Source of the DNA: Eopsaltria australis | Lineage: Eukaryota > Chordata > Aves > Passeriformes > Petroicidae | Length of the DNA stretch: 64,000 nt | Assembly: GCA_034509425.1 (NCBI GenBank) | Contig: JAVTVJ010001688.1 | Location: 124,001-188,000, forward strand | Direction: 5' to 3' | Shown: piece after piece, positions 13,301 to 28,300 of the stretch | Layout: the number at the start of each line of letters is the position of its first letter | How positions within the stretch are numbered: position 1 is the stretch's first letter | Notes under the pieces: model-generated | Database searches by the model: none | Told to the model about the DNA's origin: nothing | Seen by the model: the letters and a program-made list of their open reading frames with translations, nothing else | Made by a program: the position numbers and the translations under genes

Positions 13301-16300
13301 TTAACTAGAAAATGAGATTAGAGGACTCAGATGAGGTCCAGAAACAGTCCAGAATAGCTGCAGTTGAAAATATCAACTTTAATTATTAGGGTGACATTAT
13401 ACCAAATTACACTGGTCAAGTGATTATTCATTCCAAATGATACTTTAATAATTATTATCTCATGTGAATCAACTTTATACCATTGTAGAAGAGGATGTGC
13501 AAGTGGGTCTTGTTTATCCATCTGCTTCTTTATTTCCAAGTAGGGTGCCTAGAAAAGAGTAATTATGTTATTTCTAGGTTGAATTTTATATGTTACATTG
13601 CCCATGATTTCATCTATTAAAATGAATATATGGGACTCGTTATTAGGTTTAAATCACAGTTGTACTGATACACAGCATAGTAGAGTTATAAATGTGTTTT
13701 GACAACAAGAATTAATATATCAATTATTTTCCCTGGAGTAAAATAATAAGCATATAATTAGCATCAAAATGACTGCATTATAGCAAACATTGGTGATCTC
13801 AGGGAAAACAGCAGAAGACATCTATTTTTTATGTGGCTCTTAACTAAGAAATTGGACTGGAACTTCACAAAATTAAGGCTCTCAAAGAAACCCAAAATAT
13901 TCCATTTTGGTAATTTTAACTGTTTCAAGGTAAAAATATCACATATAATAATTTCTTTGAAAACCTTTCTTGATTTCAATCACAGTGCAAAGCATCCCTT
14001 TAAAACTCATTAGTCCAAGAATTATTTTAACATTTAAAAATCTCAGAATGGTAATAATTTTTCATTAAAAGACATCATAAGAAATCATAGAAACACCTGA
14101 TTTTTAAAATTTTTACAAGATGGTACACAAATTAACAAAAAAATGTGAATTTTAGTTTTCAATTTACTTTATTCATCCCTATACATTCTTCATTCAAGAA
14201 ACCCAAAGTATTTTGTGAATAGACATAGAGCAAGATTGAAGACTGTTGTGAGGATACATTTATATAACAGTTGGAAAAGCTATATGGAAGAGATTTAAAC
14301 AACCAGTTACAATCAGCTGGGTTGTCTGGGAAAAGAACATAACAATAAACAGAAATATGACCATCAGATATGCCATGAGAAATAATACAACAGTAAACCC
14401 AAGAGACTCAACCTTCAAAGTCCCCAACTATACTTAGTTGTTTGAGAAGTTTGCTATAATATAAATAAATATCATGTCATTCTGAATATTGTTCAGAACA
14501 TTGACACTAGATCAATTTCTTTTCCTTTGAAAGTAAAGGTCTCTGGCTTTGATATTTCCAGAAGTGCAGCAGTTGGTGATTACCTCATTACAATGTCCCA
14601 TTCTGCTGATATTATCTCTTATTTAAACTTCAAAAGATTGGAATTCTACTTCATTACTTTTATTTAACTGACATTATGGATAGGTTTGTTATTTTGAATA
14701 AACATTTCAATATCATTACAGTTATATAGGAAAGAGATGATACTGTTGGCTTCCCAACCCATCATAGGCAGGCAATACACCCATCTTTCACGTTCTAGAA
14801 ACAATTATCAAGTTAGGTAAATATTATTAAACTTACCTGTGTCATCTCTCTGATGGAAGTGATACTGTCCAATGCTTTCATGACTCGGTCATAGTTCTTC
14901 TTCTGATGTGGCATAAAATACACAAATAAGTTCAAAGAGTATTAGTCTTTGGCTCTAAAAAAACCTGAATTCTTTGTGTGTGTATAAAATCAAAGCTAGG
15001 AGAAATGTTGGGCAAATCAATTCTTTAAAACATTTCTAACCATTAGCTTCCTTCCACCTTGTACACAGACTGTCATTCATCATCCAGAAGAATTCCATGA
15101 AAAAATACTGTTATGATCTTTTTTCTTTGAATTCCACTAGGATCTTCAAAACACATCAAAAATCAGCTCATTTTTAAACAAATATTCATAATTAAACACA
15201 GTTATTTAGACAACATGCTTTTGAGATAAATAATGCAGTTTCCCAAACAGATTTTAAATAAAATGTGTATAAACAGATGTGTTTCCTTTGCTAACAGCTC
15301 TATAAAACTTCATAGGTCCTTCAGTGTTCCCTCTGCCTCAACCTGATCTTTGCTGACCTACTGCTTGGCAACCACTACCAGAAAGCTCCCCCTGTACTGA
15401 GTGAACAGGCTGAACAGTCCATGCTTCCCCCACCCCCCATGACATGTCACCCTCAGCAGCTCCACTGCTCCCCATCTTCGGGTCTTGCCACGGCACCACA
15501 GCACACCTCAGCCTCTCCTGAGGCAGAATTCCTGATAGCTGGCCTTTGTTCAGAAAGACTGAAATGCATCCCAGTGCAGGGCATGACAAGTTCTCATCTG
15601 TGCCTTTGGGGAGGTGGCTTAAGGGAGATAGAATATTCATAGCTTGAGGGCTTTCCTCAAAGGCAGCAGTTGAAGCCCAAGGAGCAGATAATGCAGGCAC
15701 GATTCTTTACTTCAAAACCAATGCTTGTACAAAACTCAACTGTCAACATTTGATAAAATTACATATAAGGAAATAACTACTTGCAGTGAGAAAATGAGGT
15801 GACAGCAATGACACTTCTAAGAACGAAAAGATGGACTGGAAATCCCCTGGCTTTCATGACTTGTATCTCTCAAAGGCCATCTTTCTTTTTTTGTCCAATG
15901 TGCATGTTGAGTGAAAGACACTTAGAATAAAAAATCTAGAATTTATCCTTTAGAAAGATTTCTTGGCTTTAACATAACCACAGTTTTGTCATGGTTTAGG
16001 GATGGTATTCTCCAATTTAGTGTTCCCACTGAAACCAAGCACTGTTCACGGTCTCTTTCCCCCTCCGTCCTTCCACTTCCCCTCTGCTGTGGGATAAGAG
16101 AAGAGAATTGGGAGGCACAAAGGTAAAGATCACTGGTTGAGGTAAGAGCGATCAGCTGGAAACAGCAATGAGTTAAGAAAACCAGCAACAAACTACCCAA
16201 CTGCTCTCTCTGCCAAGTAAAGCAGGAATTCTTTCTCCTGGAAGAGACTCCCCTCTGCTCCCAGCAATGATGTGAGATGGTACAGAACAATTTCCAGGTC

Positions 16301-19300
16301 TTAGCCGTGCCCAGTTCTGACTACTGCAAAAATTAACCCTGTCCTGGCCAGAACTAGGACAAGTTTATTTTCAAATACTTTCTCAGAGAAAACGAATAAA
16401 AACTGCAAAGTTTTGAAAACATGCTTGTACTATATTCTGGAGCTGTATCTCACAATAAAGGAGACTCCTCCATGCGAAGTCTTTGCTTTGAAGTCTCATG
16501 TATGACTAAAACCAAGCAATGACATAATGAAAGGTAACTACTTACCCTGGGGTTAAAGGCCAGCATCTGAGGATCATTAGGATCAACTACAGAAGGATAT
16601 GGCTCAAAAATGACAACTTTCCTAGGTGATTCTAATGCAGACCGACACATAGATACTAACAGATCAACCACCTGGGGAAAAAGAAAGACTTATTTATTAC
16701 ATGTTTATTCAAAATATGTACTTTTCTATTGTCTCTTTAAGTCTCCTTTTTTTTACACATCATAGATATATCATATTTCACTGTTACCTATATTGCCCAA
16801 ACTGTGATTTCCACAAGAGGTAGTTTAGGACTAATTTTTTTCCACTGACCTCAATGGAGTTTGGGTTCAGCCACGGCTCACTATTCCATGTAAATATAAG
16901 TAGAACCACTATGTGGTCCTAAAAGTATTATAATATCAAATACATTGCTCAAAGTTCTGCTTTCTCTTGTGCACACATGTCAATTCCTGTATCAAATTCA
17001 TTCACTAAGGAAATGAAATTGTGCTGGATCTGTGTTTCTCTGTATAGACATTCCAGTAAAAATGTTGCTCAAGAACAAGGAATCGTCAGTCAAATTTGTA
17101 CCACTTTCTGCTCTTCTTCTGAAGACTGAAATCACAGAAACACTTGAAAAGATTGCTTCTGCTAACGCCAGAATACTGCAGTGATTTAACAATCATCTGC
17201 ACAGCTGGCACTGGGGCATCCTTTTCTTTTCATCCTGTTGTATGAAATTACAATACTTGTTTGAATATCTATGATTTTCACGATTTCTCCATGTAATGTG
17301 CACATAGATGTCTATTCACGTGTATGCCCATAAGTACATACACCACTTAGACACAGAGTCCCATGTAATTGTTTCAAAATACGTAATTCCGAGCTTAAAA
17401 ATAGAACACAGCAATAACAAACATGGGAGAATGCCGTTTTCTGGCAGCTGTGAAATATATATCCAGCTCATAATGAAATTAAAAGTAGCTGCATATTAAC
17501 TCATTTCCCCCTGTTCTGTGCCTTCCGAAAACATTCCTGTGTGAAAACAGACTTTTCCAAGAAAGAAAGGAAAAGCTGAAACAAGCTGTAGTTAGTAGAT
17601 ATCCCTGGTTCCCCACATGACTCCACACAGATCAGCTCTCATCTCACAGCTCACACTCATCTAGAAGATTTTATACATATGCCATTGTATCTGATCATTT
17701 GGATGGAAAAAAATTATGGTCCTTTAGAGAAGCAGAATGAAAATAAGAATAATGATGAAAGGGAAAAAGAACTATGGTGAGTCATATAGTTGCTGTTCTC
17801 CTCTGCTCCTTCAGCATGAATGGACAATTTTCTCTGTCAGTTTTAATATATTCTGTTAGTTCCAGTTACTAAATATCTCACATATCTTGAAAAATGAAAT
17901 TACTTAAATAATGATCCCTTCCCCAATGGTTCTCTGATTACTTTCCAGTTTATACTATCTGTATGTGTGATTAATGTTTCAAAATAGGGCATATGCACCA
18001 GCATTTACAAAGGAGATCAGCAACCAGATCAGGCAGCAGACCTGCCCCTGTGTAAATGTATTACTGTGAAATTGAGCATCAGTTCACCCTCTTCTGAGAA
18101 GCACTTCTTAGTCTGCTGCCACAAAACACAACTAGGGAAGAGCTGTTTGAGTCCCTAGATCTTTTAATGCAATGATCCAAAGTTGTCTTGCTTTATGATG
18201 GGATACTATCCTCAAACTGGCACAGTTCTACTCAGAATACCATCCCTAAGCCCTCCTTTAAACAAACTGTTGATTCCTAGATTGTTTCCAGCTCTGCTTT
18301 TTTTTTACACCTGATTTCTTCTGAGGTCATTGTTTCGAGTTCATGCAATGTGAAACAACTTAAACTGGGAGGTAAGTCTAATAGAAACCTCATAATATAG
18401 CCTTGCATATACATTCCTTGGGAATGGGAAGTGCTGTGGATCAAGCACATGTCCTTAAAACTCAGTGTGAACTCCTCCTCCTCAACTGGAGGTACTGAAG
18501 TAAGGATTAAAATGTCTGCATGAAGAACAAGACACTTGCTGATGACAATTCCTCTTATGACATCCGTCCCTCAGAGAGTGCCTCTCACTGTCAAGAGACT
18601 CTACAGAGAGTAGGAGCTATCAAGAAATCAGACATCTAATTTTCAGGCATTTTGCCTACATGACTAATACAAGGCAACCTCAGTTCAGGCTGAAAAGTTC
18701 TAGAAAGTACAATCACTTATTATTAAGGAGAAGCCATCAGATTATTTGGAATGACAAAGTAGGGTTGTACACCTTAGGAAACTAGCTGAAACGCACAGAA
18801 GACAAAACAGGATATGATTTCTAATAATGGGAACCTGTATTTAGGGTTCTTCACTAGACAAAATGATTTCGAGGAGGATTAATCAGACAACATGTGAACA
18901 CCTACCTTTTACTAGTCAGCCTAAGCTCGCTAGGCTGCTGGAGAAATAACCACTGTACTGACAGTCTGTGCCATGATTCACACTGTCCTAAACAAAAAGA
19001 GCTCAGATGGATCAAACTCTAGAACTGATGAATTCTTTCTGGAAACAGGAATGGGAGGCTCAGCCAGATCCAATACAGTGAGCTGGCTGCAATGCTATCA
19101 CTGAAGTGCAACTTAGCATTGGACCACCTAGGTCCAATGGGAAAACAGACAAAACCCCATATCTAACTCTTTTAAGCACTCTTAAGGTTGCAATCACTTC
19201 AGAACACTACAGAACACTACAGTAAAGCTCTGTAAATGTAGAGCCAGAGATCTAGAGCAAGCTCTGCATATGCCTGCAACAGTGACACATAAAACACTGA

Positions 19301-22300
19301 GTGAGAGCTAAGCAGGGCCACCTCTCCTCCACTTAGCTCTACTTAAAAGAGCTTATATCTAATCCTGTACTAATTTTAGGAAAGCAATCTTCTAGCTGTT
19401 CAAGGGGTTATTCAAGAGAACCTCCTGAAAAACTGTTTTCAGGGACAAGGGAGCAGATCAGAGTTGTGAGATCTGTAAGGATGCCTTTCATAGAGAGCAA
19501 GAACTCTCAATCCCTATGTACAGGAAATCAGGAGAGGAAGACAAGATTTCGGCATGGATGACTTCAGACCTGCTGTAAGACTAAAAGGAAAGAAGGAAAT
19601 GCACAGACAGTGGACGCAGGGATAGATATTCTAGGAAGAATACAGGGACATAGCCTGCTTGTGTCAGGATGGGGTAAAGGAAGGCCAAGGTGCACGTGGG
19701 GATGAACTTCACAGGAGATGCAAAGAATAATGAAGAGGCTTCTGAAGGCAGGTGAGCCAGAAAAGGAAGGTCAAAGAAAGTGCAACCCTCTCTGAACACG
19801 ACTGGCAAAATGGTACTGGCAGACAATGAGAAGGCCGAGGAACCTGACTGCTCTTTGCCTGTCTGCACTGGGAGCCTCCCCTTCACACACCTCTCGAGTG
19901 AATGAAGCTCAAGATAGAAAGCAGGGAAGCAAAATGCTTCCCATGGTCAACGAGGATCAGATTTGAGAGACCCTGAGGAATGTGAACATAGAGAGGTCTG
20001 TGGGACCTGATAAGATGCGTCCCAGAATCCTGAGGGAACTGGCTGATAGAGTTGCCAAGCTACTCTCCATGCTAACTCAAAAAGACATGGCAGTCAGGAG
20101 AAGTCACAGATGACTGGAAAAAGGGAAACACTGCACCCATTTTTAAAAAGGGTAGAAAAGAAGGCCCTGGAAATTACCAACCCATCAGCTTCGCCTCTGT
20201 GCCTGGGAAGATCATGGAACAGATCTTCCCAGAAGCTGTGCTAAGGCACACAGAGGACAGGGAGGTGATTCAGGACAGACAGCACAGCTTCACCAAGGGC
20301 AAGTCCTACCCAGTGGCCTTCTGTGATGAAGTGACCACATCAGTGGACAAGGGAAGGGCTACAGATATAATTTATATTCTGCCCCCCCCTCCTCCCCCCC
20401 CTCCCCCGCAGCATCCTTCTCTCTAAATCAGAGAGAGATCAATTAGATGGATGGACAGTTCTGTGGATAAGGAACTGGTTGGATGGTTACATCCAGACGG
20501 TAGAGGTCAATGTCTCAGTGTCCTGATGGCCACTGGTGATGAGTGGTGTCCCACAGGGGGCAATACTGGGACCAGTGCTATTTAATGACCTAGAAAGTGA
20601 GCTCAAGTGCTCTCTCAGCAAATTTGCACATTACACAAGCTGAGTGGTGCAGCTAAAGGATGGGAAACCATTCAGAGGCACCTGTAAAAGCCAGAAAAGG
20701 GGGCCTATGGGAATCTCACAAAGTTCAACAAAGTCAAGGGCAAGGTGCTTTGCCTGGGTCATGGTCATAACCACTGGTACCAACACAGGCTGGGCATGAA
20801 CAGACCCAGAGCAGCCCTGCCCATAAGAACTTGGGGGTGCTGTGGGTGAGAGGCTGGACCTGCCCCCAGCCATGGCACTCACAGCCCAGAGAGCCAAACG
20901 TGTCCTGGGCTGCATCCAGAGCCCCGTGGGCAGCAGGGCAGGGAGAGGATTCTGCCCCTCTGCCCTCCTGAGAGTCCATCTGAGCACAGTCTAGCTCTGG
21001 GGTCCCCAGCATAAGAAAGACTTACACCTGTTGAAGCAAGTCCAGAGGAGGGCCACAAAAATGACCAGAAGGCTGGAATGCCTTCCTGATGAAGACAGGC
21101 TGACACAGCTGGCATTGTTCAGCCTCTATACAAGAATGCTTTGGGGAGACCTTACTGAAGCCTTTCAATACTTACAGAGGGATGATAAGATAGGGAAAAT
21201 CTTTTTAGCAGAACTTACTGTGATAGGACCAGGAGTAAAGGTTTTCTACTAAAGGAGTAAGATACAGACTAGATACAAAGATTTTTACAGTGAGGTGGTG
21301 AAACACTGACACATGGTAGATGCCCCATCCTTGGAAACATTCAAGGTCAAGTTGGACAGGGCTCTGAGCAACCTGATCTAGTTGAAATTGTCCTGGCTCA
21401 TGGCAGGGTACAGGACTACATGAGCTTCACAGATCCCTTCCAATTCAAACTATTCTATGATTCTACGATTCTAAATGTACATGTAATATAACATGTGCCT
21501 GAATTAAAAAAAAAAATTCTCACAGGACTTCAGGCTGAGGAAGAGGTGGGGCTTCATCTCCATATCTCCTTTAATTTACTACAAGCCTAAACTGTTATCC
21601 CAATATTTGGTATCTAGATGTAGCAAATATAGCCATCCAATGGTCCTCAGACATCAGAAGAGCTGCTGTTCTGATTCTACAGTCATATTCCCAAGTGAGG
21701 AAGCTGATGTATATGGTTGCAACTTCTTCCTTTGAGGATATGCTCATGGTTGTATTCAGGCACCTACCTGAACAATTTCCAGTGACTATACTCACTAGTG
21801 CTAGCACTCACTAGTGCTAGTTAGAAGGTTTGGTCTTCCAAAATACCTATGTTGCTTACTATGTAGAAGCACAGTAACCAGAAATTTGGACACAAGTGCA
21901 CTTTTCCTAAAGATGTGCAAACTCTTACAATAAGATCTTAAAGGGACCCTAAACATAAGATCTTTTAACTTTTGTTTTTAATGAAATGTTAGGTTAGTGG
22001 TTTGGAAGCATAATTTAAAATACTTTAAGAAAACAATTATAGGGTTATAACTACATCAATAACTGAATTTAGAGTCTGGAAGCAGGTTTATATTAAATTC
22101 CTGATCCTTGAGAAGAAAAAAGAACCCTATGTAGCAATATCAGTAAGGACTTTCCCACTGCTATGTAATGATCAAAACAACAGATGCTCAGTGGATCCCT
22201 GCATCCCAAGACCACGAACAGGAAGTAACTTATTAATTGCATGAGAGTAGTAATGGCTCATTAGGTGAAAATAAATGTGAATTATCTCCAAATTACAATG

Positions 22301-25300
22301 GCTGCCTTTATTAACAACCCAGGTGACCTAATTGAATACAACAGGATGTGAAAACACTGTTACTCTAATTGCATGGAAGTAAAACAATGGAAACACCTCA
22401 TTAGTACTGTTTGAATACACCACGCATAAACCATTGCATTTACAGCTGCAACAGTGGACAAATAAATAATACTTACCAAATACTCATAAATAATACTTAC
22501 CACTACTCATATGGTACCTACAAGTCAAAACACGCACTGGAAGAGATTGAGAGGACTGAGAAAACATTAGATAATCCTACCTGTGCCCCAGTTGCAATTT
22601 CATCAGCAGCTTCGTTCATCACTCCTAATGTTTGGAAAGCAAATACACAGAGCTCCCGTTCACAAACAGTGGGCTATACAAAGAAAGAAAGTTAATTTTA
22701 TTTTTGTTCTAATTTGAGTTCTTGCTTTTAGCATGTCATACCTACAACAAAACCCAAACAAAATTAATGCTAATTCTTCATATTTTAACTGCAATATTAA
22801 TTTTAAATAATTAATACATATAAATTATTGAGGAAGATACATCAGAGAAACATTTTAATAACCTGAAGAGCAAGAGTGAAGAACTCTAAAACTCGTAAGT
22901 ACTCAGAGAGGCTAAATTTAAAAGAAATCCCAGCACAGTTACAAAACCAAAATTACAGGCATAGTACCCAAATGTTCTTAAGACTGTCTATCTGAAAACT
23001 TCCTACATAATTAAACTTAATGGAGAACAAATCCAGAAGCTAATGGAAGCAGGTTTATTCTTCATAGTTTCTTATGCTGCTGTTCAGAACACACATAAAA
23101 ATCTGATCTAGAAGACAAATTTCTTGAAGCGGCTATTTTTACTTTTTGACAGTTTAACAAATTATTGGTAGACTATAAAAAATCCCTTATATTTTTACAG
23201 CATAAACACTGTATTTTGAAGGCTACTTATTTTAAAGAATAAAGATACTCAGGTATTAAACAAATAATAAAAGCTCCTTGTTGTTGAACCAGCTTTTGTC
23301 TATTAAAAAATAATTCACAGTGTTATCACAAATATAAAAACTTTACCTAAACTGCATATTGAGTAAGAACTGAACATTTTGCCTTCATAAAGCAAACAAA
23401 GCAGAAACAAAAAGGAACACAGCTTTAGCTGAGGAAAATAGGCATGTCTTCATGGGCTTCCTAACTGTTTACAACCTTTACAGCAACTCCATCTTATTTA
23501 CTGAAGAATAATTAGTGAACCAATTTTTTAAAGGCTCAAGTAATATCACAAAATGAATTGTTATAAGCATTCAAAATGAACAAATAGTTGAAAGAAATAC
23601 AAATTAAAACCTTTCTTAAAACCCAATAAACACAACCTTTTATGACAATGTTGAAAACAAGCAAAAATACTTCCTGGATACCATTTAATTGAATGCATAG
23701 TATTAAATCCTAGCTCACTGAAACTTAAACTTATCTTTGTAATTAAAAGTTCTGAGTCTAGCGATCACGACAATTACTAAAACATTTGTAGTAGTATGCT
23801 TTGAAGTTCAAGCCACTGCCTCTACAAAGCACTTGCAGAAAAGAAACAATTAATTAAGCACACAAAGAAAACCTAAAATATAGCTGAATTCTGTTTCAGG
23901 CAACAGCTTTGCCAGTAATAAGCATACTGCTGTACTTGTAGTCACTTGTTTGGCAGCACTTAAAACATTCATTTGCTGGGTTTCAAAGATTCAAGACCTC
24001 AATAAATATCTGAAATCTTCTGAACTGATACAGTCCCACTTCATTAGCTTTACAAGAGCTATCATCTTTCAAGTCTAATACTGTCACCCATTTGATTTAG
24101 TTTATCTGCCATGTTGCATTGCATTAGGCAGCAGATGAAGCCAAACATGATCAAATTCGCTGTGCCATGGCAAGCTGGACAAGAGGTATCTATTATTGTC
24201 ATTATTCTTGGGTTTTCCACATGTAGAAGATGGTTAAACCATTTGCTAAGCTGGGGAAGCATGTCAGCACTATAACTATCATAATCAACAGTACACAAAG
24301 ACTTCCTTTATTTCAGAGCAGGGAATAACTCTGGAATAGCAGAGCAATCTAAGTTTGGCCATGCTTGTCATGAAGAAAACTTGTAAGAAAATACTGTTTT
24401 TTGAAATTTTATTTACAGTCTCAGCAAAATAAGTTATCCTGAGAGTTAACAATGGCAAAAGAAACACAGAATTTGTCACCATTTCTCTCTTTTCTGCCCC
24501 TCTGTTATGATCCCAGAAGTGTCTGAGCATCTGGAGAGGGAAGTTAGGAAAACAGTCATTGCATTTATGGTTGACTTTTGAAAGTCCTTTTTACTTTTTT
24601 TGGCCTCAGGCTGACACTGGAGAACTCTAGATATGAGGAGAAGCAGGATAGCAGAATCTCAGCCCTGAAGTGGAACAGATACTTCTGTTAGGGTTTATAC
24701 AGTTCTTTTCATTTTGTGTATTTGATGAACTTTTCTGTCCACTACATTTTTTGTCCGTACAATACAATGGGGAAAATAATCCCAACTCTGCAGCTAGAGA
24801 GACATTTCAACAGTCTGTCTTCATATATCTAGCCTGGATGCCTTTTAACCTACACTACACTAATTTTAAAAGTACTTTTGGATTCTGTTTCTGGAATTTG
24901 TCTCAATTTAACAAAATAAGATGTTTTAAACTTAAATTTCCCACAGGTGTTAGCAATGTATTCCAAGAGATGCTGGTATGGCCATTTCAGTGTCCTCCAC
25001 TCTGGTCACTAGTTAAGCTCAACCATTTATATTGTTTAAATCCCTACAAAATGAAAATACCAGCTTGCAATAGGGAAGCAAATGTTTGAGGGACTCTTAT
25101 TTGTCACACGCTGTGACTTACCTATTCAGTGTTACATTTCCTTACTTATGTTTTGCATGCAATTGTGCATGCTAGAACCAATGAAAACATGAAAACTAAG
25201 TTAATAAACCAATTCTAGATGGCAAAGTTTAAAGAAAACCACAAGCTTTATGGGGAAACTGGGATTCAAGACTGCTCTTACTCTGCTGCTAGTGTTTTGC

Positions 25301-28300
25301 ACATTGATAGTGTTTCCCTTTAGAGTGTCCATTCTTGTCATAGGATGTGAGCCCTTTGGACAGGAGCAGTATTGTTCTAACTTTAGATCATAAATATGAG
25401 AAATGTCCCTAGCCACACTAAACAAACAAGAACATCACTAACACATTTATAAAAGCTATGTTGCTCCAATGTCATCTTTGGGTACTCTTACTTTGGTACA
25501 TGTATATGTAATATTCAACAAGCTTTCTAAGAATTTTTGTGTCTGTACATGAAATATAGGTATGTTCCTACTGATGTGAAATTCACAGCCACAAATGTAC
25601 AGACTAACCACCTCTTCTTAGACTACTATTTTCCATTGTTTTCAAGGGGAAAATACTTGACAAAATAGGGCTTAGACACTTAAACATGTATTTCCAAATA
25701 TGAATTTCATCCTAAATGCACACTGTTCCACAGATTACAACCACCACCTTGAGGATACGACCTGACTGGCTGGAGGACTTTGTTGCCCACTTCCTGAAGA
25801 AGGCAACTGTAATTCTTCTCAGCAACACCAGCTACCAGTGTTTCACATAAAATTTACTTTTTTCTCTCGAAAATAGAAAATTAACATACAGCCATCGGTT
25901 TCCACAGCACTATTAGCTAAGTGAAGATCACTGGTGCTGAAATACTATTAGGAGAATCATTATTCCAGTGGGAAAAACCCAGAAAAAAAAAGATATGGGC
26001 AGTTAACCTGAGACTGCAAATGCTTGGAGGCAGAAGGCAATGACAGAACCAGAAAGCATCTTCTGAATGCTTGAAGTTTTCAGACTTTTCCTTTAGCCAC
26101 CCCCATTCTTTGTACGATCAGTAGCTCCCACCCAACTGCTGCTCTGTGAAAAAAGCAGAGTTCCTGTGTGTTACAATGCAAATGTCACTTCTTTCTGCAG
26201 TGACTGAGACTGGCAGACACACAAACCACCTACACACTGTGACATATCCTGGTTCCTGGACTAATACACTACCTAAAATATTTTCTAGACATTCTTTCAA
26301 TTTGAAAAACTGAAACTTTCATTGTCTATATCGATGTAGCAACTTTCTAATGTGGGCTGCAGCTGTGCTCAGAGCAATGTGCCATGCTTTCCTGTATTCT
26401 GAGGGATATCACACAGACACTAATGAGGCTGTAATGTGATTGACACACCTAAAAACTATTGATCTAACAGGAGATGCTCCAGGGAAGGCTCACTGCCTCA
26501 CACACAGCAAATGTAATAAATGGTGAAGGTGAAACCATTCGTGACCATCCCACTTTCCTTAATGAAAGCAACAGACAAGGAGACAAAATGGAACTTCTGA
26601 TCTATGTTCTGTTTCCTAATTTCCACCACGCCAACTCTTAGTTTTACTGTAAGATAAACTCCCTGAATAGTCTCTCAATATTCATGTGTTACATGGAACA
26701 CGCTGCTCAAAGACATGGGAGATACCACAGCAGTAATCAGATACAACCTGAAGAAAGATGAGAGTAGACTGTGGTTGAGTAAGAAATGTCACTTTTTCTT
26801 TTTCACTTTGCCTTTGCTTTGCTGATTCAAATTTTATTTTCTCCATGTTTTGCGGATTTTTTTCTGCACCTTACACACTTTTAAAAAATACATTTGTGCT
26901 TCACAGGTACAGAAATAAGTGGTGAACAAACAAGCATTATAGAATGCTAGATGGGCAAGGTGCACTTGGTAACTTGTTGGCAACAGGAAAAGCTATACTG
27001 CAGTCATTTTACTCTGTCAGTAAAATATAAATTATATGAAATCTATTCTACTAAAATACAGGTTGTAGGTGGAAAGAATTTTTACATAAAAAGAGATAAA
27101 ACTAGCCTATATTGTGGCATAAGGATTAGAAAGACCACAGTGCTATTCCACAAAAAACTTGGAATTCCATAAGCATCTTGGCTTAACTCCAGTCTGACTA
27201 AACATATTTGTACACCTACACTTTTCTCCACAGTTAAGTGGTGTTTATTCTGTTCAAGAAATTTCCCAGGACTAAGCAGCATACTCTTTCTGAGAAATCA
27301 ATGCTTCTGTGTTTTCAGTGGTGCCTAAGACTCTTACATTCAAAGCACGGAGAAATCCAAGACCTCTTCAAGTCAACAAGAACCCACCGAGGGCAAGATT
27401 ATTAGTAAATAAAACATAACTGAGCACTTTGGGATGAAAAACATTTAGAAAAATGCAAGCTTACTAATGGAAGAAATGTATCAGAATTACAAGACTGCTT
27501 TACAGCTAAATAGTAAGAAAAGGTATTTCAAATATTGCTTTATGGTATTTTACTGTTCATATTTTATGGGAAAAACATTAAACAGCAGAAATGTATGCAC
27601 CAGAGTACAAATTTCAAAGAAACAAGGTGTAATATTTAATTTTGTTGATTTTTTTACTAATTCCTCCTTTGTTCTAAGGAGGGCTCAGTCTGAGGTTTTG
27701 ACACAAGATGGCACTCTAAAGAGACTTCTTTACTAAAAAAAAAAATACTGATACACAGATGGTCTTTTAATTACCTTACTGAATATATTCTGAGATTTTT
27801 TTGTCCTGTATAATTGTCTCAAAGGTCTTTAAAACCCATTCAGTCATGCTGTTCTATCAATGACTTTAGTATTTGCAAATGAGGAATTTGGGAAGGCACA
27901 GAACAGCAAGACAGACATTACCTTTACAAATTACACTATGTAAAAACTGAATAAGATCAAAGAATTAAGGAAAGATTGAGGTTGGCAGGGATCTCCACAG
28001 GTCATCTAGTTCAACATCACTGCTCAAGCACGGTCACCTGGAGTCAGCTGCCCAGCTTTTGAATTTTTCCACGGATGTGAACTCCATAACCTCTCTGGGC
28101 AACTTATGCCCATGCTCAGGCATCTTCAGAACAGGCAAAAAAGGTAAAAAAGTGTCTCCACTGTCTCCACTGAAACCTCCTGTGTTTCAGGTTGTATCCT
28201 CTGCCTCCTGTCATGTCACTGAACACCACTGCAAAGGGCCTGGCACCCTTCCTTCAAATATTTATAGACATCAGTAAGATCCTACCTGTGCCGTCTATTT

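Larger units (their letters stand above)
16672..22580 (-). other. PARP8 intron, 5909 bp, with long CR1
   Basis: Contains a CR1 copy at about 19440-21475, small tandem duplications at 19201-19220, 21790-21821 and 22462-22508, and two decoy donor sites near the exon at 22581. The stretch 16672-19440 is not recognised, although older CR1-like text may reach back to about 18900. Confidence 0.9.

Noticed and set aside
15338..15700. 120-codon minus-strand open frame in a GC-richer patch
   Set aside because: No recognised protein; PARP8 splices directly from 16546 to 14902 without it.
20199..20426. Plus-strand open frame with RT-like residues and a poly-Pro end
   Set aside because: Part of a decayed CR1 reverse transcriptase; the poly-Pro comes from the C-rich expansion, not from a host gene.
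24670..25089. 139-codon plus-strand open frame
   Set aside because: AT-rich Phe/Asn-rich translation typical of random intronic DNA; no domain.
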